NCBI GenBank assembly: GCA_039096225.1
Contig: JBBPEB010000028.1
Span: 439,501-503,500, forward strand
Length of the DNA: 64,000 nt
Reading direction: 5' to 3'
Source of the DNA: Blastocystis sp. Blastoise
Taxonomy: Eukaryota > Sar > Bigyra > Opalinata > Blastocystidae
How positions within the stretch are numbered: position 1 is the first letter of the stretch; every line of letters begins with the position of its first letter. Below, piece by piece: positions 39,144 through 51,000 of this stretch. The notes below the pieces were generated by a model that was not told the origin of the DNA, did no database searches, and saw nothing but the letters and a program-made list of their open reading frames with translations. The position numbers were made by a program, and so were the translations under genes.

Positions 39144-40050
39144 TGCGATTCATTGATCCTTTTTTTTGATTGATATGTATGTAGATACTTATGTTCGTGA
39201 TGTATATTTTAATTATTTGTTGTAATATATGATACTATGGGTATACTGTGATTATACTTAGTTATTCTTGCGTTTGATTATTCATTTATGCTGATTCATT
39301 TATTGTTTTCTTTTTTCGTTTTCTAATTGATTACCTAGTTTAGTCATAAAAATATGATATTTGAGTAAACATATTATTTGTGTAATAAAAACACCTAAAT
39401 GAGTAGATTTTATAAGTTTTTGATTCCATATTTTATATTTTTATATAACATATAGACTCGATATATCAAATAAAACTGATAGATCAGGAAACCAAGTTAA
39501 TGCCCTAATCTTACACATAAACACGGAAATAATCTCATATTACCATATTTTTGCCATGAAATCACGGTTATTTATAATATTCAAAAAAATTATTAAAAAA
39601 TCTATCACTACCGTCGTTTTTTTTTTTAGTGAAAAGGTAGTTTGAAGTTTTAGTGAGGTTTCCCCAATAATTGTTTCGTGAAAAAATGGGAATAGGTTTT
39701 CGTGATTTTGGCGACAGGGAAAACAGTGAATAAGGATGACACACCCTAAAATGCCGAGAGCTCTATTCACCGTCAGGTATAATCGTGAATATAAAAATAC
39801 CTCTAATGAGAAATTTTGCTTGTTAAAATTTAAGCATTTTTTCAGCTAGGCGAAAAGAGTAGCCAAAAAATAGGTTAATTTTGTCGGATATGGTCTTTCT
39901 TTTCATTCGTTCATTATTTTTTTCATTTATTTAATCGTTGTGTGAATGATAATAAACAATATAATAATAAAAGACGATAAATAATAAGATAAAAATTAAA
40001 ACTATAAGAAAATAATAAATATAATAGTTATTTTTGTTGATTTTGAGTCA
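39144..40050. other. Intergenic spacer
   Basis: About 900 bases. A 76-codon frame at 39540-39770 (minus) shows no motif, but its base composition (39600-39780) is richer in G/C than the surroundings. TCACGGTTATT lies at 39562-39572. No RNA gene is recognised. Confidence 0.35.
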
Positions 40051-40059
40051 ATTGAGAAG

Positions 40060-40580
40060 GATTTTGGATCACTATATATATATAATGATAGAAATAATAG
40101 AATAGATATAATAGATCAATAAATACCTTCATATACCACTTGTAGAACACCCCATAATGAAGAACAAACACTATAAAAAAAGAATGTAAAAAAATAAATA
40201 TAATATAGCAATATACCTTCAACCACCAAACAGACTAGACCAATAGAGACCTCATGAAGGACCTAAAACCTAAATAAAAATAAAAATAGTTAATTTCAAA
40301 AAAATAAAATATAATAAAATACCTTCAGAACCAGTGAGTTGCTGACTAAGGAGACAACTAACAACACCTAAACCTATAGAAGATGATAATAATAATAACA
40401 AAGAGAATGCTAAAAATATATACCGTTTATAACACCAGATTTCTGATCACCTGGATCCCGCAGGTCATGAGTTAACTATAGAGAATGAAATAAATGAAAA
40501 GGAAACATACCTATAAAAACGAAGACCAATTGCGACCTATTTGAAATCATTTTGATACACCAGTAAGCCTATAGAGTATA
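40060..40580 (-). other. Series of short exon-like segments, coding status unclear
   Basis: On the minus strand four or five segments of about 44-52 bases are each bounded by an AG on the left and by GAAG|GTAT or a similar donor on the right (right borders at about 40127, 40217, 40321, 40423 and 40512). Two segments join in frame as LTHDLRDPGDQKSGVING and then LGVVSCLLSQQLTGSEG, but the frame closes in the next segment. This may be a small spliced gene, a pseudogene or a spliced non-coding RNA. I cannot build a complete reading frame. Confidence 0.3.
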
Positions 40581-41430
40581 AGATAAATAAAAAAATATAT
40601 ATATACATTTTATAATATACAAAATATAGTTGTAAAAAAATAAAAATAAAAATAAATATGTGAAAATATTGAATCTTAAAAACAAAGAGAAATTCCCCCT
40701 AGTTATATTTTTTTTATACAATAAAAATCTGTAGAAAATCGTTGTTTCCAGGGGTTAAAACATTTTTAAAATTTTCCCTTTTCTCTTCTAATAAGTCTAT
40801 TTGAGTGTAAAATTGATTTATAAATGTATTATGTGCTTATGAACCTAAATTATTTAATTATAACATGTTTCCAGACTTATTAAAACAAAAGAATCGTTAT
40901 TTTTAAAAGTATAATTTGAATTAAATATATTTGTCTGCTAATTTTATATAATAATATTTAATTTATACTATGAAGATCCTAAAGAATCAAAATATATATT
41001 TAGTATAATTACTTATAGAGACATGATTCATAATTTATAGACTTTTGTTTTTTATAAGTTTTATTAAGACGAATTATCGATTATTATAAGTGACTGAATA
41101 AACTGAGGCTTTTTAAAAGGTTATCAAGTTGTTTAAGACATAATAGAGAATGTAATTTATTAAAATATAAAGTAGACTGAAACTTACTCCTTTTTCATAT
41201 TATTCTAAAAGAATTCTAAACAATTTTATTCCTAAATACTACAAAACAAAAAGAGTAATATTTAAGTAATTAAAACACAGTACAAGATAAATAAACAAGA
41301 TAATATATAGTATATAAATAGTAATATATCATTATAATATGAATATATATGAAACTTCTTTCTATCCTATATATACATGATTATAATAATAACCATAATT
41401 TAATATATATATATATATTGATATAGTATT
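40581..41430. other. Gene-free spacer
   Basis: About 850 bases of AT-rich sequence with no recognised exon, RNA or repeat. Confidence 0.4.
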
Positions 41431-42766
41431 ATAAATATATATATACATGGGAGACTTATCATTATTTTAATATCTAAATCAATTATCCAAAAGTCTATAT
41501 AATAAAAATATTAATAATAAGCATAATAATAATAATAATAATAATAATAATGCTATACCTGGTTGATGAGTTGTTGAAGGAGGAGGAGAGAGAGATAACG
41601 AAGAGAAGATACAGATGATAGGACACAAGGGTAGAGAGAGTCAGAAATAGAATTATATACTGAAGACAAACTGGAGTTCTGCTCATCTATTAATCTATAT
41701 ATATATATATATATATATATACTTCAAGAATATTATTTTGTAAGAGGTGTCATTTTGGTAAGACATCTGGTCATTCCCGCGGTTATCTCTTTTAATGTTG
41801 CTAGATAGAGAGGAGGTGAGGTGAGAGACGAGAGATAAGGAAGAAGGAGGGAATATATGGCGGGATAGAGATTGGCGGGAGAAATAGTGCGAGGAGGAAT
41901 AGAGAGAGAATAACTAGAATTACACCTATATATATATATATATATATATTATACATATAAATATAATACATAAGAAGTGCTCCAACAACCGTGACGCACA
42001 TCTGTTTGGTGGGAAATTGTGAGTTGAGAACTACTGCGACTATCTTAGTTCCTTTAGGTATATATAATGGTTGTATATAGGCCTGGAGAAGTGTCCAGAG
42101 AGGTTTTGGAGATAAATTAAGGGTTGAGATAATAGTGACTAGTGTAGAGACAGTTTTATCGATTAGTTTGATTTGAGGGCACGTGCCTATAATAGAATAG
42201 AGAGAAGAGCAGATCGAGGAACAAAGGGAACTTGACCATTCCTTTTTAACTAACTATATATATAATATCATAAACAATATACATTTCATAGATTCATATA
42301 TAAATACTATACTATTCTATATATATATATATACCTTTTGTATAATGTCTTGAAGAACGTCTCGGATACTCTCTTGTTCCACGGGTGAGACACAGATATC
42401 GTTGGTGAGATAGGAATGAAGGAGGGGGAGAGAAGGAAGAAGAGAAGAAGGAGAAGAGGGAGTAACTACTACTAATAATAATAAGCAATAACACTATATA
42501 TTTAAGATGATAGAAGAATTATTATTATTAATATATATAATACTAATTGTATTCCTTGTTCCTGTTTGTCTTCTATTTCAAGAATACATGATACCCCAGT
42601 CCCCACAACGTATGCCAACATTTTTCCCAATGAGATTTTCAAATCTTGATTTTGTTCACAACACAATTTAAGAATACTGGAGACCTGGTTGAATTGTGCC
42701 TCTAGAGTATTCTTAGGATAAATAATGTGTAAATATTTTCCTAATAACGTGACCAACTATATAAAG

Positions 42767-42804
<38 letters not shown>

Positions 42805-44015
42805 TATATAGAAATAGATAGTAGATATATAGAGAGATAGAAATATATATATATATATATATATACATCATCAGGTTGTTCAAAAGAGTGACACATACCT
42901 CATCAGTTTCTTTATATAAACGAGAGACACATAGGGAGAATACACTATCTTTGTGTTCCATTGTTTCACAATAGGTGAGGATTTCATTTAACATTTTGCA
43001 ACTGACTTTTTGTACACTGACTCCGTCATCTTAAATAGCAGATTGAAGAATAGTCAGATAAAGAGATATATATTTAAGATCCTTCTTAGAGCACGTGTAG
43101 AGCACATGAAGCGTTTTCTCTCGAATCATAATAGATCGGCTTTTCATTCCTTTGCACAGAATATCCAGCACAGGTTTATATCGAATAACCTGAGGATTAT
43201 ACTCAATAATCGTGGTTATAGCTGTATAAATGGCAGCTTGTGTTCGAATCCCGTGGGACTGTGAACATTCGACGAGTTTATTAAGATAGAGAGGGAGTGA
43301 TGTGAATAGAGGAGAAAGAGAGAGAATAGAGAGAGTGAGAGAAGACAAGGAAGGAAGAGAGGGAAGAGGCATCTATATATATATATATATATATGAATGA
43401 AGATTTCCATAAAGATATATATAATTTACTTTATGTTTCTTAAATAACCGCGGGACTAGCTCTTGTTTCTTAACCCATGTATGCTTTTGAGAGAGCCATG
43501 TATATATATAGAACTAGAAATAATAAGAATATAATTAATATATATATATACTTGTCGAGCATGATAAAATGTATTAAATTGATATAATGAAATATCATTG
43601 TTTTCTTCATTCCCATGGAGATTATTCATATTTAAATAAGGAAGAGTATAATTATCAAGGGAATTCGATGATTGTGGTTGTTGGGAATTCTTAGAACTTG
43701 AAAGTAATAGAAAAGTCACGTGATTGAGGAGAAGCTGTTTCTGATCACGTGATGGAGGAATATCTATATATTATTATTATTATTAATAAATATATACCTT
43801 CCTGTTGGTTATCCGATTGATTCCATTCCACACGATTCTCCATCTATATATATATATATATACTTGTAGAGCCATCTTACAATCTTCGCAGTACCACGGC
43901 TTATCTTGAATGGACGAGTACGTGTACAGAGAGGGATCTAAACCAACGCACACACAATGAAACCAACGATGACAACGGTCACAATCTAACATACTACCTA
44001 TATATATATATATAT
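41430..44015 (-). pseudogene. SCC2/NIPBL-like cohesin loader with PHD finger, apparently truncated and disrupted
   Basis: SCC2/NIPBL loads cohesin onto DNA. The first recognisable exon encodes most of a PHD finger (MLDCDRCHRWFHCVCVGL, then KPWYCEDC), as in plant SCC2. Following exons give FYIYTWLSQKHTW, SLPLYLNKLVE, GIRTQAAIYTAITTIIEYNP, MKSRSIMIREKTLHVLY, DDGVSVQKVSCKMLNEIL, TLLGKYLHIIYP, QDLKISLGKMLAYVVGTG, LWTLLQAYIQPLY and NSSLSSVYNSISDSLYPCVL, matching NIPBL HEAT repeats in order. Three defects: an in-frame TAA (43031-43033 on the plus strand) between LQSAI and DDGVSV; a frame conflict around 41735-41760, where upstream and downstream homology use different frames; and loss of both the N-terminal half (including the first PHD CxxC) and the final HEAT repeats. 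The upstream end abuts a minisatellite. Sequencing error or undetected introns cannot be excluded. Confidence 0.6.
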
Positions 44016-44345
44016 ACCAATTATCGTATCCAAATAAAAGAATAATAAAATGAATACTTTCAATAATTATTTGAAGAAGTTGAATAGATATCGTAAAAGA
44101 ATGAGAAGAGAAAGGAAAATTTTTGAATCAGAAAACTATAAAATACGAAAAGATTAATTATCTAAAAAATCAATACAATAACAAAGAAATAGTGATGTAT
44201 ATCAATAAAACAAAATATATTACGATTAAAAAGTCTGATTATTTGGTAAAGAAGAAATACTAATAAATTGTAATATCTTGTAAACATAAATGATAGCATA
44301 ATCATATAGAAAAATGTATCCCAAAATATAACATTTTTATAATAA

Positions 44346-45252
44346 GAAAAACATGTAATAGATAAAAAAATATAAAATATAAATAAAAATGTGGTAATAG
44401 AAAAACATATCATAGATAAAAAAATATAAAATATAAATAAAAATGTGGTAATAGAAAAACATATAATAGATAAAAAAATATAAAATATAAATAAAAATGT
44501 AGTAATAGAAAAACATATAATAGATAAAAAAATATAAAATATAAATAAAAATGTAGTAATAGAAAAACATATAATAGATAAAAAAATATAAAATATAAAT
44601 AAAAATGTAGTAATAGAAAAACATATAATAGATAAAAAAATATAAAATATAAATAAAAATGTAGTAATAGAAAAACATATAATAGATAAAAAAATATAAA
44701 ATATAAATAAAAACGTGGTAATAGAAAAACATATAATAGATAAAAAAATATAAAATATAAATAAAAATGTAGTAATAGAAAAACATATAATAGATAAAAA
44801 AATATAAAATATAAATAAAAATGTAGTAATAGAAAAACATATAATAGATAAAAAAATATAAAATATAAATAAAAACGTGGTAATAGAAAAACATATAATA
44901 GATAAAAAAATATAAAATATAAATAAAAATGTAGTAATAGAAAAACATATAATAGATAAAAAAATATAAAATATAAATAAAAATGTAGTAATAGAAAAAC
45001 ATATAATAGATAAAAAAATATAAAATATAAATAAAAATGTAGTAATAGAAAAACATATAATAGATAAAAAAATATAAAATATAAATAAAAATGTAGTAAT
45101 AGAAAAACATATAATAGATAAAAAAATATAAAATATAAATAAAAATGTAGTAATAGAAAAACATATAATAGATAAAAAAATATAAAATATAAATAAAAAT
45201 GTAGTAATAGAAAAACATATAATAGATAAAAAAATATAAAATATAAATAAAA
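44346..45252. repeat. 54-bp minisatellite, about 17 copies
   Basis: The unit begins ATGTAGTAATAGAAAAACAT and continues with AATAGATAAAAAAATATAAA and ATATAAATAAAA. Because 54 is a multiple of three, it keeps a spurious minus-strand frame open with an 18-residue period. Variants GTGG and ACGTGG mark certain copies; the ACGTGG copies at about 44713 and 44875 are exactly three units (162 bp) apart, showing block duplication. Confidence 0.95.
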
Positions 45253-46444
45253 TATTGTATTTCTTTATAAATTCACAAATAAATAGTCATTTTTTGATAA
45301 ATTAGAGTATGATGAAAATAATGTTGAAATGGAAGACAATGTTTTGATTAACTAAAACTATATATATAAAGAGATTAGTAATAGGTTAAAGAAATATAAC
45401 AACACTGCTAATATCTATTATTTGACGTATATACTATTAAAAAAGGCTCAATAAAAAATAAATAAAAATAATATAATTACCAGGATATATATAAATCAGT
45501 TTAAAAGGTGATTTTCGATTCTTGTATAATAAAAGAATAAAGAAATACGAGAAGGTGAGGCTTTAAGATTTTATACAATAATAAGACATGAAAACAAGCA
45601 ACAATATCTATTAACAAAAAATAATCGCCTATATACAAACAATAATATAAGTAAATAATGATGAATAAAAATAATATTAATATATGAAAGAATAATGTTT
45701 TTTAGGATGATCAAAACGTAAATGTCATATATCTCATATGAGCAATAGAGATATCTCATAAACGTGGGGAAAAAAATGAATAGGAATATATAAAAAGAAA
45801 GTAATAATACATTAAGAAAATTTTTGTAATAGAATAACATAAAATAAATAATGAAAAATATATAATTGAATACAATACTAATAAATACATTTGATACTAT
45901 TTGATATAATTCTTTAGTCAAATATCAAGTATTATAGTATAATATAAATAAATAACATATATTTTATATATATTTACATGATTTGTAAATAACGCCATAT
46001 TTGATATACAACTATTAGAAGAATTAGATCCATTTTTGGAAGAAAATTTATAAAAGAAATGAATAAAAGTATGAATAGTTAATCACTTTTGAGAATACAC
46101 ATAGATTTTAGATTTTTGGAGTATACTATACAATAATTATAGAATTATGATTATATATAATATGTAAGAAATACTATTTTTCTGAATGATGCAAATCTCT
46201 ATTAGAGAATAATTAGACTAGCATATGAATAGTAATATAAAATACTTGAAAAAAAATGAATGTATTAATCCTATTGAGATATAAGATAAGATAACCAAAG
46301 ATGATAATTATTGCATACAATTGTTATAAAATCATTGAATATTACAATTGTTCTACATATATAGCTTGCAGCTTCATTATCCTCCTATATATAAAAAGAA
46401 AGAAATAATTTTTTGTATTAAAAGGAAAACTATTGAAAAAAACG
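45253..46444. other. Gene-free AT-rich spacer
   Basis: About 1.2 kb between the minisatellite and the first inverted-repeat arm. The minus-strand frame at 45571-45921 is low-complexity (Phe/Tyr/Ile) and unsupported. Confidence 0.4.
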
Positions 46445-49400
46445 AACATTAATATCCTTAATTTAGTTCATGTAGCGTACGGTGTCTCACAGACTTTCAC
46501 TATTCTTGACTTTGTTATTAACTTTTATAAAATAAAAATAACATCATAAAATCCGGAACACAATTCTGAAAATGACTGTTAAAGAAATTTTTCAAAAACT
46601 CTAAATTTCTGGCTAAAAATCGCAAAAAACCATTTTCGCACAAAATTTTAACCAAAATTATTGGATTATTTTTATTTTATCCAATATTTTTCATTTTTAT
46701 AAAAACACTTATTTTTCCATTTTCATTTTTTATTGTTTTCTTATTTTTCCTATATCACTTCACATACTCTATATTTATTTTTATAAAATTGACTTTTATT
46801 GACGGGTTAGTCTTATAAATAGTTTTGACGGGTAAATTTGTTTATATTTACAACTTGACAACATATCAATACACACATCACTAACTATAAACTCTAAAAT
46901 GGTTTCAGTTGTTATGATACTGACCTCAACTACTCTGAAACCACAATAATTCCTTTAAATAACAACAAAAGTCAAACTGATATCCGACACATTCCTTCTT
47001 TATAAATTTATTTGAGCTTTAATGTATTTATTTAACTCTGTATCCGTCATAAATATGTTTTATATTTTAATAATATGTTTTAATAAGAAAATATTTGATA
47101 ATAGAAATTTTGATGTTTTGATAGTATAGTTTGTTATTCGTCTTTCTCCTTGAGTTTTGGGTATTTTTTAAAAATAAAAGTATAATTATAATTAAGATAA
47201 GCTATTGCAGATACATATTTTTTATTTTATCTAAATATTTAATATTGACTGAGAAACATTCATTTATATGAAAAACATAAAAATGAAAATTTTCAAAAAA
47301 GGGTATAGTTTGTTATTGTGATTTCTCAATCAATTCTTAATAAAATAAAAAAGTTAGAACATATTTAGAAACTAGACATGTCATAGCAGATACATATTTT
47401 TCATTTTTTTAATTAATTGAAAACTCAGGTGACAAGAGTCAATAGTTGAACTCAATAAAAAATGACTTTCAAAAAATTTTCTTAAAAAGTTTTCATTTGT
47501 TTTTTGTTTATATTTTCATCATTAACAATTTTATTTGACATTAGACTTTATATTTAAAAACTATATATCAAAATAAACATATTTTATAATTTTATTTTGT
47601 TTTTAAAAGACTGTGACAACAGATCACCAGACAATGTTAACTCAATAAACTCTTAAAACGTTTTAATTAGTGTTTAGAATCATTCATGGACACTGAATAT
47701 GATTTATTTGAAAAAGTTAGGACAACATGTTGAACTGATACAGACAATGTTTGTTCTAAAAAGTAAGTTATCAGTCTTACTAAGTTGTAAATATCATAAA
47801 TATGCTTTAAATAAATAAATATGCTTTTAATTATCTTTAATTAGTGAAATAAGTCGTTTAAAAAGAAGAAAGCATTTTGGATACTATAGTTTATTTTGAC
47901 AATTTCTCCATCAATATTAATTTTTAAAAAATAAATAAAACTTATATATAAACTAGACAACCTATAGTTTATATATTTATAAAAATATTATCAAAATATT
48001 AAATAACTTTTGAGATAAAAAATTATATATGCAAAACATAAAAAAATTAATTTTTGAAAAAAGGGTATACTTTATAACATTAATTTCTCAGTCAATATTT
48101 AATTATTTAATATAATTTTAGCAAATAAATATAGAGAATAACACATATTAATAATATAAATTTTAACATTTAAAATTAATTAAGAAATGAGTTCAGTAGA
48201 GTCAATAGTATAACATGTTAAAAAACTGAAAATTGAAAAATCATTTTTCTAAAAATTTTCCGAAAGTTGACAAATCAAATTCATATTTGACAATTAATTT
48301 TTACATATTTGAAAACTAGACATTATATGTATTGCATTTCTCAAAAAATTAGTCAAAAATAAGTTAGACGAGTGTATGAGTATATGCACATGTTGACTCA
48401 TAATTTTGAAAAAAGTAGTTAAATATGTCCTAAACCACATATCAAAGCAATTCTATAAATATTATCACTTTATAATGAGTTTAAAGGATAAAATAATTTT
48501 GAATTGTCTGTTTGACTGTCTTAAGTGAAGAGATTCAATACACTTTTTATAAAAATGAGTATTAGAGTGTTTAATGTTTATAATAATAAAAGAATTGTTT
48601 GAAATAAAGGTGGTTGTGTGTTTGACCAAAATGTTAAAATGAGTCTATTTTTCTAAAATGGTTACAATAAGTATATATTGAGTGTTTTTAGAGTATTTTA
48701 TATTAAAATCTACAATAAATAAACATTTTAAGTTGTTCAAAAAATTATTTTTTTAGAATTACAATAGTTAAGTCAAGAGATTCAAGTCACTTTTTATAAT
48801 AATAATAAATAGACTTATTATAGAATATAAAATATTAAAAATTAGTTTAATTAAACATGGTTGACTGTTTGATAGGAGTGTTAAAATGGGTAAAAAGATT
48901 TTAATTGTTTCTAAAACTGTATAATACGTTTTTATGTCACTAAATACAAAATTATTATTGTTTAAAGAATGTTTTTTGTCTTTCAAAAGAACTCATTCTT
49001 TGTAATTGTGACTTAAAACAAAAGAGATTCAAGTTATTTTTTACAAATTAAAATAATAAATTAAATATATATGTATATTAATATAAAATTCGTTTTAATA
49101 AAAGTGGATATGTGTATTTAAAAACGTTAAAATCTTTTAGAGTTTTTTAAAAATAACTTATTTGTTTTATAAACTATATTTTATGTATAATAGGTAAAGT
49201 TTCCAAAGTATTTAAATCTATTTAGTTATGAAATGGAATGTAATTTTTGGTTTATATTTAGTTTTTCGTTTCATTTAATGAAATGATTTTGATAACACTA
49301 TAAAAATTGAATTAAACTTGAATTAATTAATTTTAAATAATGAAAAGATAATTTCTCTATAAATATTCTCTTTTACTTAAAACGAATAGATTCTATTAAT

Positions 49401-50964
49401 GATAAATATTAAAATAAGACTCTAATTTTTTTGTTTATTATATAAAGTAATAAATATCTTTTAATTATTAAGAGTACTTTTGTATTAATAATTCAAACTA
49501 AAATAAGTATAATAAAAGAAAAATTATAATATTTATCAAATAATATCAAGATATGATTACTATTTATATAATTAAACATTTATTAATTGAGAAAAGCTGT
49601 ATAATAAAATTTCTAAAATATTTATATAATAGTATATATAAAAGGAAAGGATAAAATATAAAAAAACAAATAGATATCAAAATTATTAATATCCTTAATT
49701 TAGTTCATGTAGCGTACGGTGTCTCACACACTTTCACTATTATTGACTTTGTTATTAACTTTTATAAAATAAAAATAACATCATAAAAACCGGAACACAA
49801 TTCTAAAAATGACTGTTAAAGAAAATTTTCAAAAATTCTAAATTTCTGGCTAAAAAACGCAAAAAACCATTTTCGCACAAAATTTTAACCAAAATTATTG
49901 GATTATTTTTATTTTATCCAATATTTTTCATTTTTATAAAAACACTTATTTTTCGTTTTTCATTTTTTATTGTTTTCTTATTTTTCCTATATCTATTCAC
50001 ATACTCTATATTTATTTTTATAAAATTGACTTTTATTGACGGGTTGGTCTTATAAATAGTTTTGACGGGTAAATTTGTTTATATTAAGAACTTGACAACA
50101 TATCAATACACAGATCACTAACTTTAAACTCTAAAATGACTACATTCGTAATGTAAATGACTTTAACTACTCTAAAACAACAATAATCCCTTTAAATAAC
50201 GACAAAAGACAAACTGATATCCGACACATTCCTTCTTTATAAACTTATTTGAGTTTATTCAAGTTATTTAGAATCAATACATGTCATAAGTATATCTTTT
50301 AGTTGTTTAAAAAGTTTTAATAAGAAAATATTTGATAATAGAAATTTTGATGTTTTGATAGTATAGTTTGTTATTCGTCTTTCTCCTTGAGTTTTGGGTA
50401 TTTTTTAAAAATAAAAGTATAATTATAATTAAGATAAGCTATTGCAGATACATATTTTTTATTTTATCTAAATATATAATATTGACTGAGAAACATTCAT
50501 TTATATGAAAAACATAAAAATGAAAATTTTCAAAAAAGGGTATAGTTTGTTATTGTGATTTCTCAATCAATTCTTAATAAAATAAAAAAGTTTAAACATA
50601 TTTAGAAACTAGACATGTCATAGCAGATACATATTTTTCATTTTTTTAATTAATTGAAAACTCAGGTGACAAGAGTCAATAGTTGAACTCAATAAAAAAT
50701 GACTTTCAAAAAATTTTCTTAAAAAGTTTTCATTTGTTTTTTGTTTATATTTTCATCATTAACAATTTTATTTGACATTTGACACTATATTTAAAAACTA
50801 CATACCAAAATAAACATATTTTACAATTTTATTTTGTTTTTAAAAGACTTTGACAACAGATCACCAGACAATGTTAACTCAATAAACTCTTAAAACGTTT
50901 AGATTAGTGTTTAGAATCATTTATGGACACTGAATATGACTTATTTGAAAAAATTAAGACAACA
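46445..50964 (+). mobile_element. Outer element copy A, left part (segment X)
   Basis: A 4.5-kb segment that recurs as a near-identical reverse complement at 52663-57183. It starts AACATTAATATCC and is itself modular: P1 (about 46449-47715), Q1 (about 47716-49684), P2 (about 49686-50964). P1 and P2 are close direct repeats offset by about 3.24 kb; both begin ATATCCTTAATTTAGTTCAT and continue with AGCGTACGGTGTCTCAC. No coding capacity is recognised. At the right border it stops in mid-sequence at the junction with the hairpin, so Q2 of this copy lies at 57179-58878 instead. Confidence 0.8.
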
Positions 50965-51000
50965 CAAGCGTTTCACGACTGGCTACGCCAGCCTACGCTT
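50964..51000. repeat. GC-rich terminal hairpin of copy B
   Basis: A nested stem: outer AAGCGT/ACGCTT and inner CTGGC-loop-GCCAG. Identical (inverted) to 58842-58878. It stands out sharply from the surrounding AT-rich sequence and marks the element's hairpin end. Confidence 0.85.

Noticed and set aside
39540-39770. 76-codon minus-strand ORF in a locally less AT-rich spacer
   Set aside because: No recognisable motif and no splice partners; kept only as a note on base composition.
43031-43033. Reassignment of TAA to an amino acid
   Set aside because: Conserved C termini of HslU, RCL1, EIPR1, AIMP1-like, NPL4 and PNKP all end naturally at TAA, so a single in-frame TAA is better read as a lesion or an error.
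43234-43260. GTTCGAATCCCG resembles a tRNA T-loop/B box
   Set aside because: It lies inside the SCC2-like exon encoding HGIRTQ, and there is no A box, acceptor stem or cloverleaf around it.
44337-45218. 293-codon minus-strand ORF with an 18-residue repeat
   Set aside because: It is produced by the 54-bp minisatellite, whose length is a multiple of three; the Phe/Tyr/Ile composition is not protein-like.
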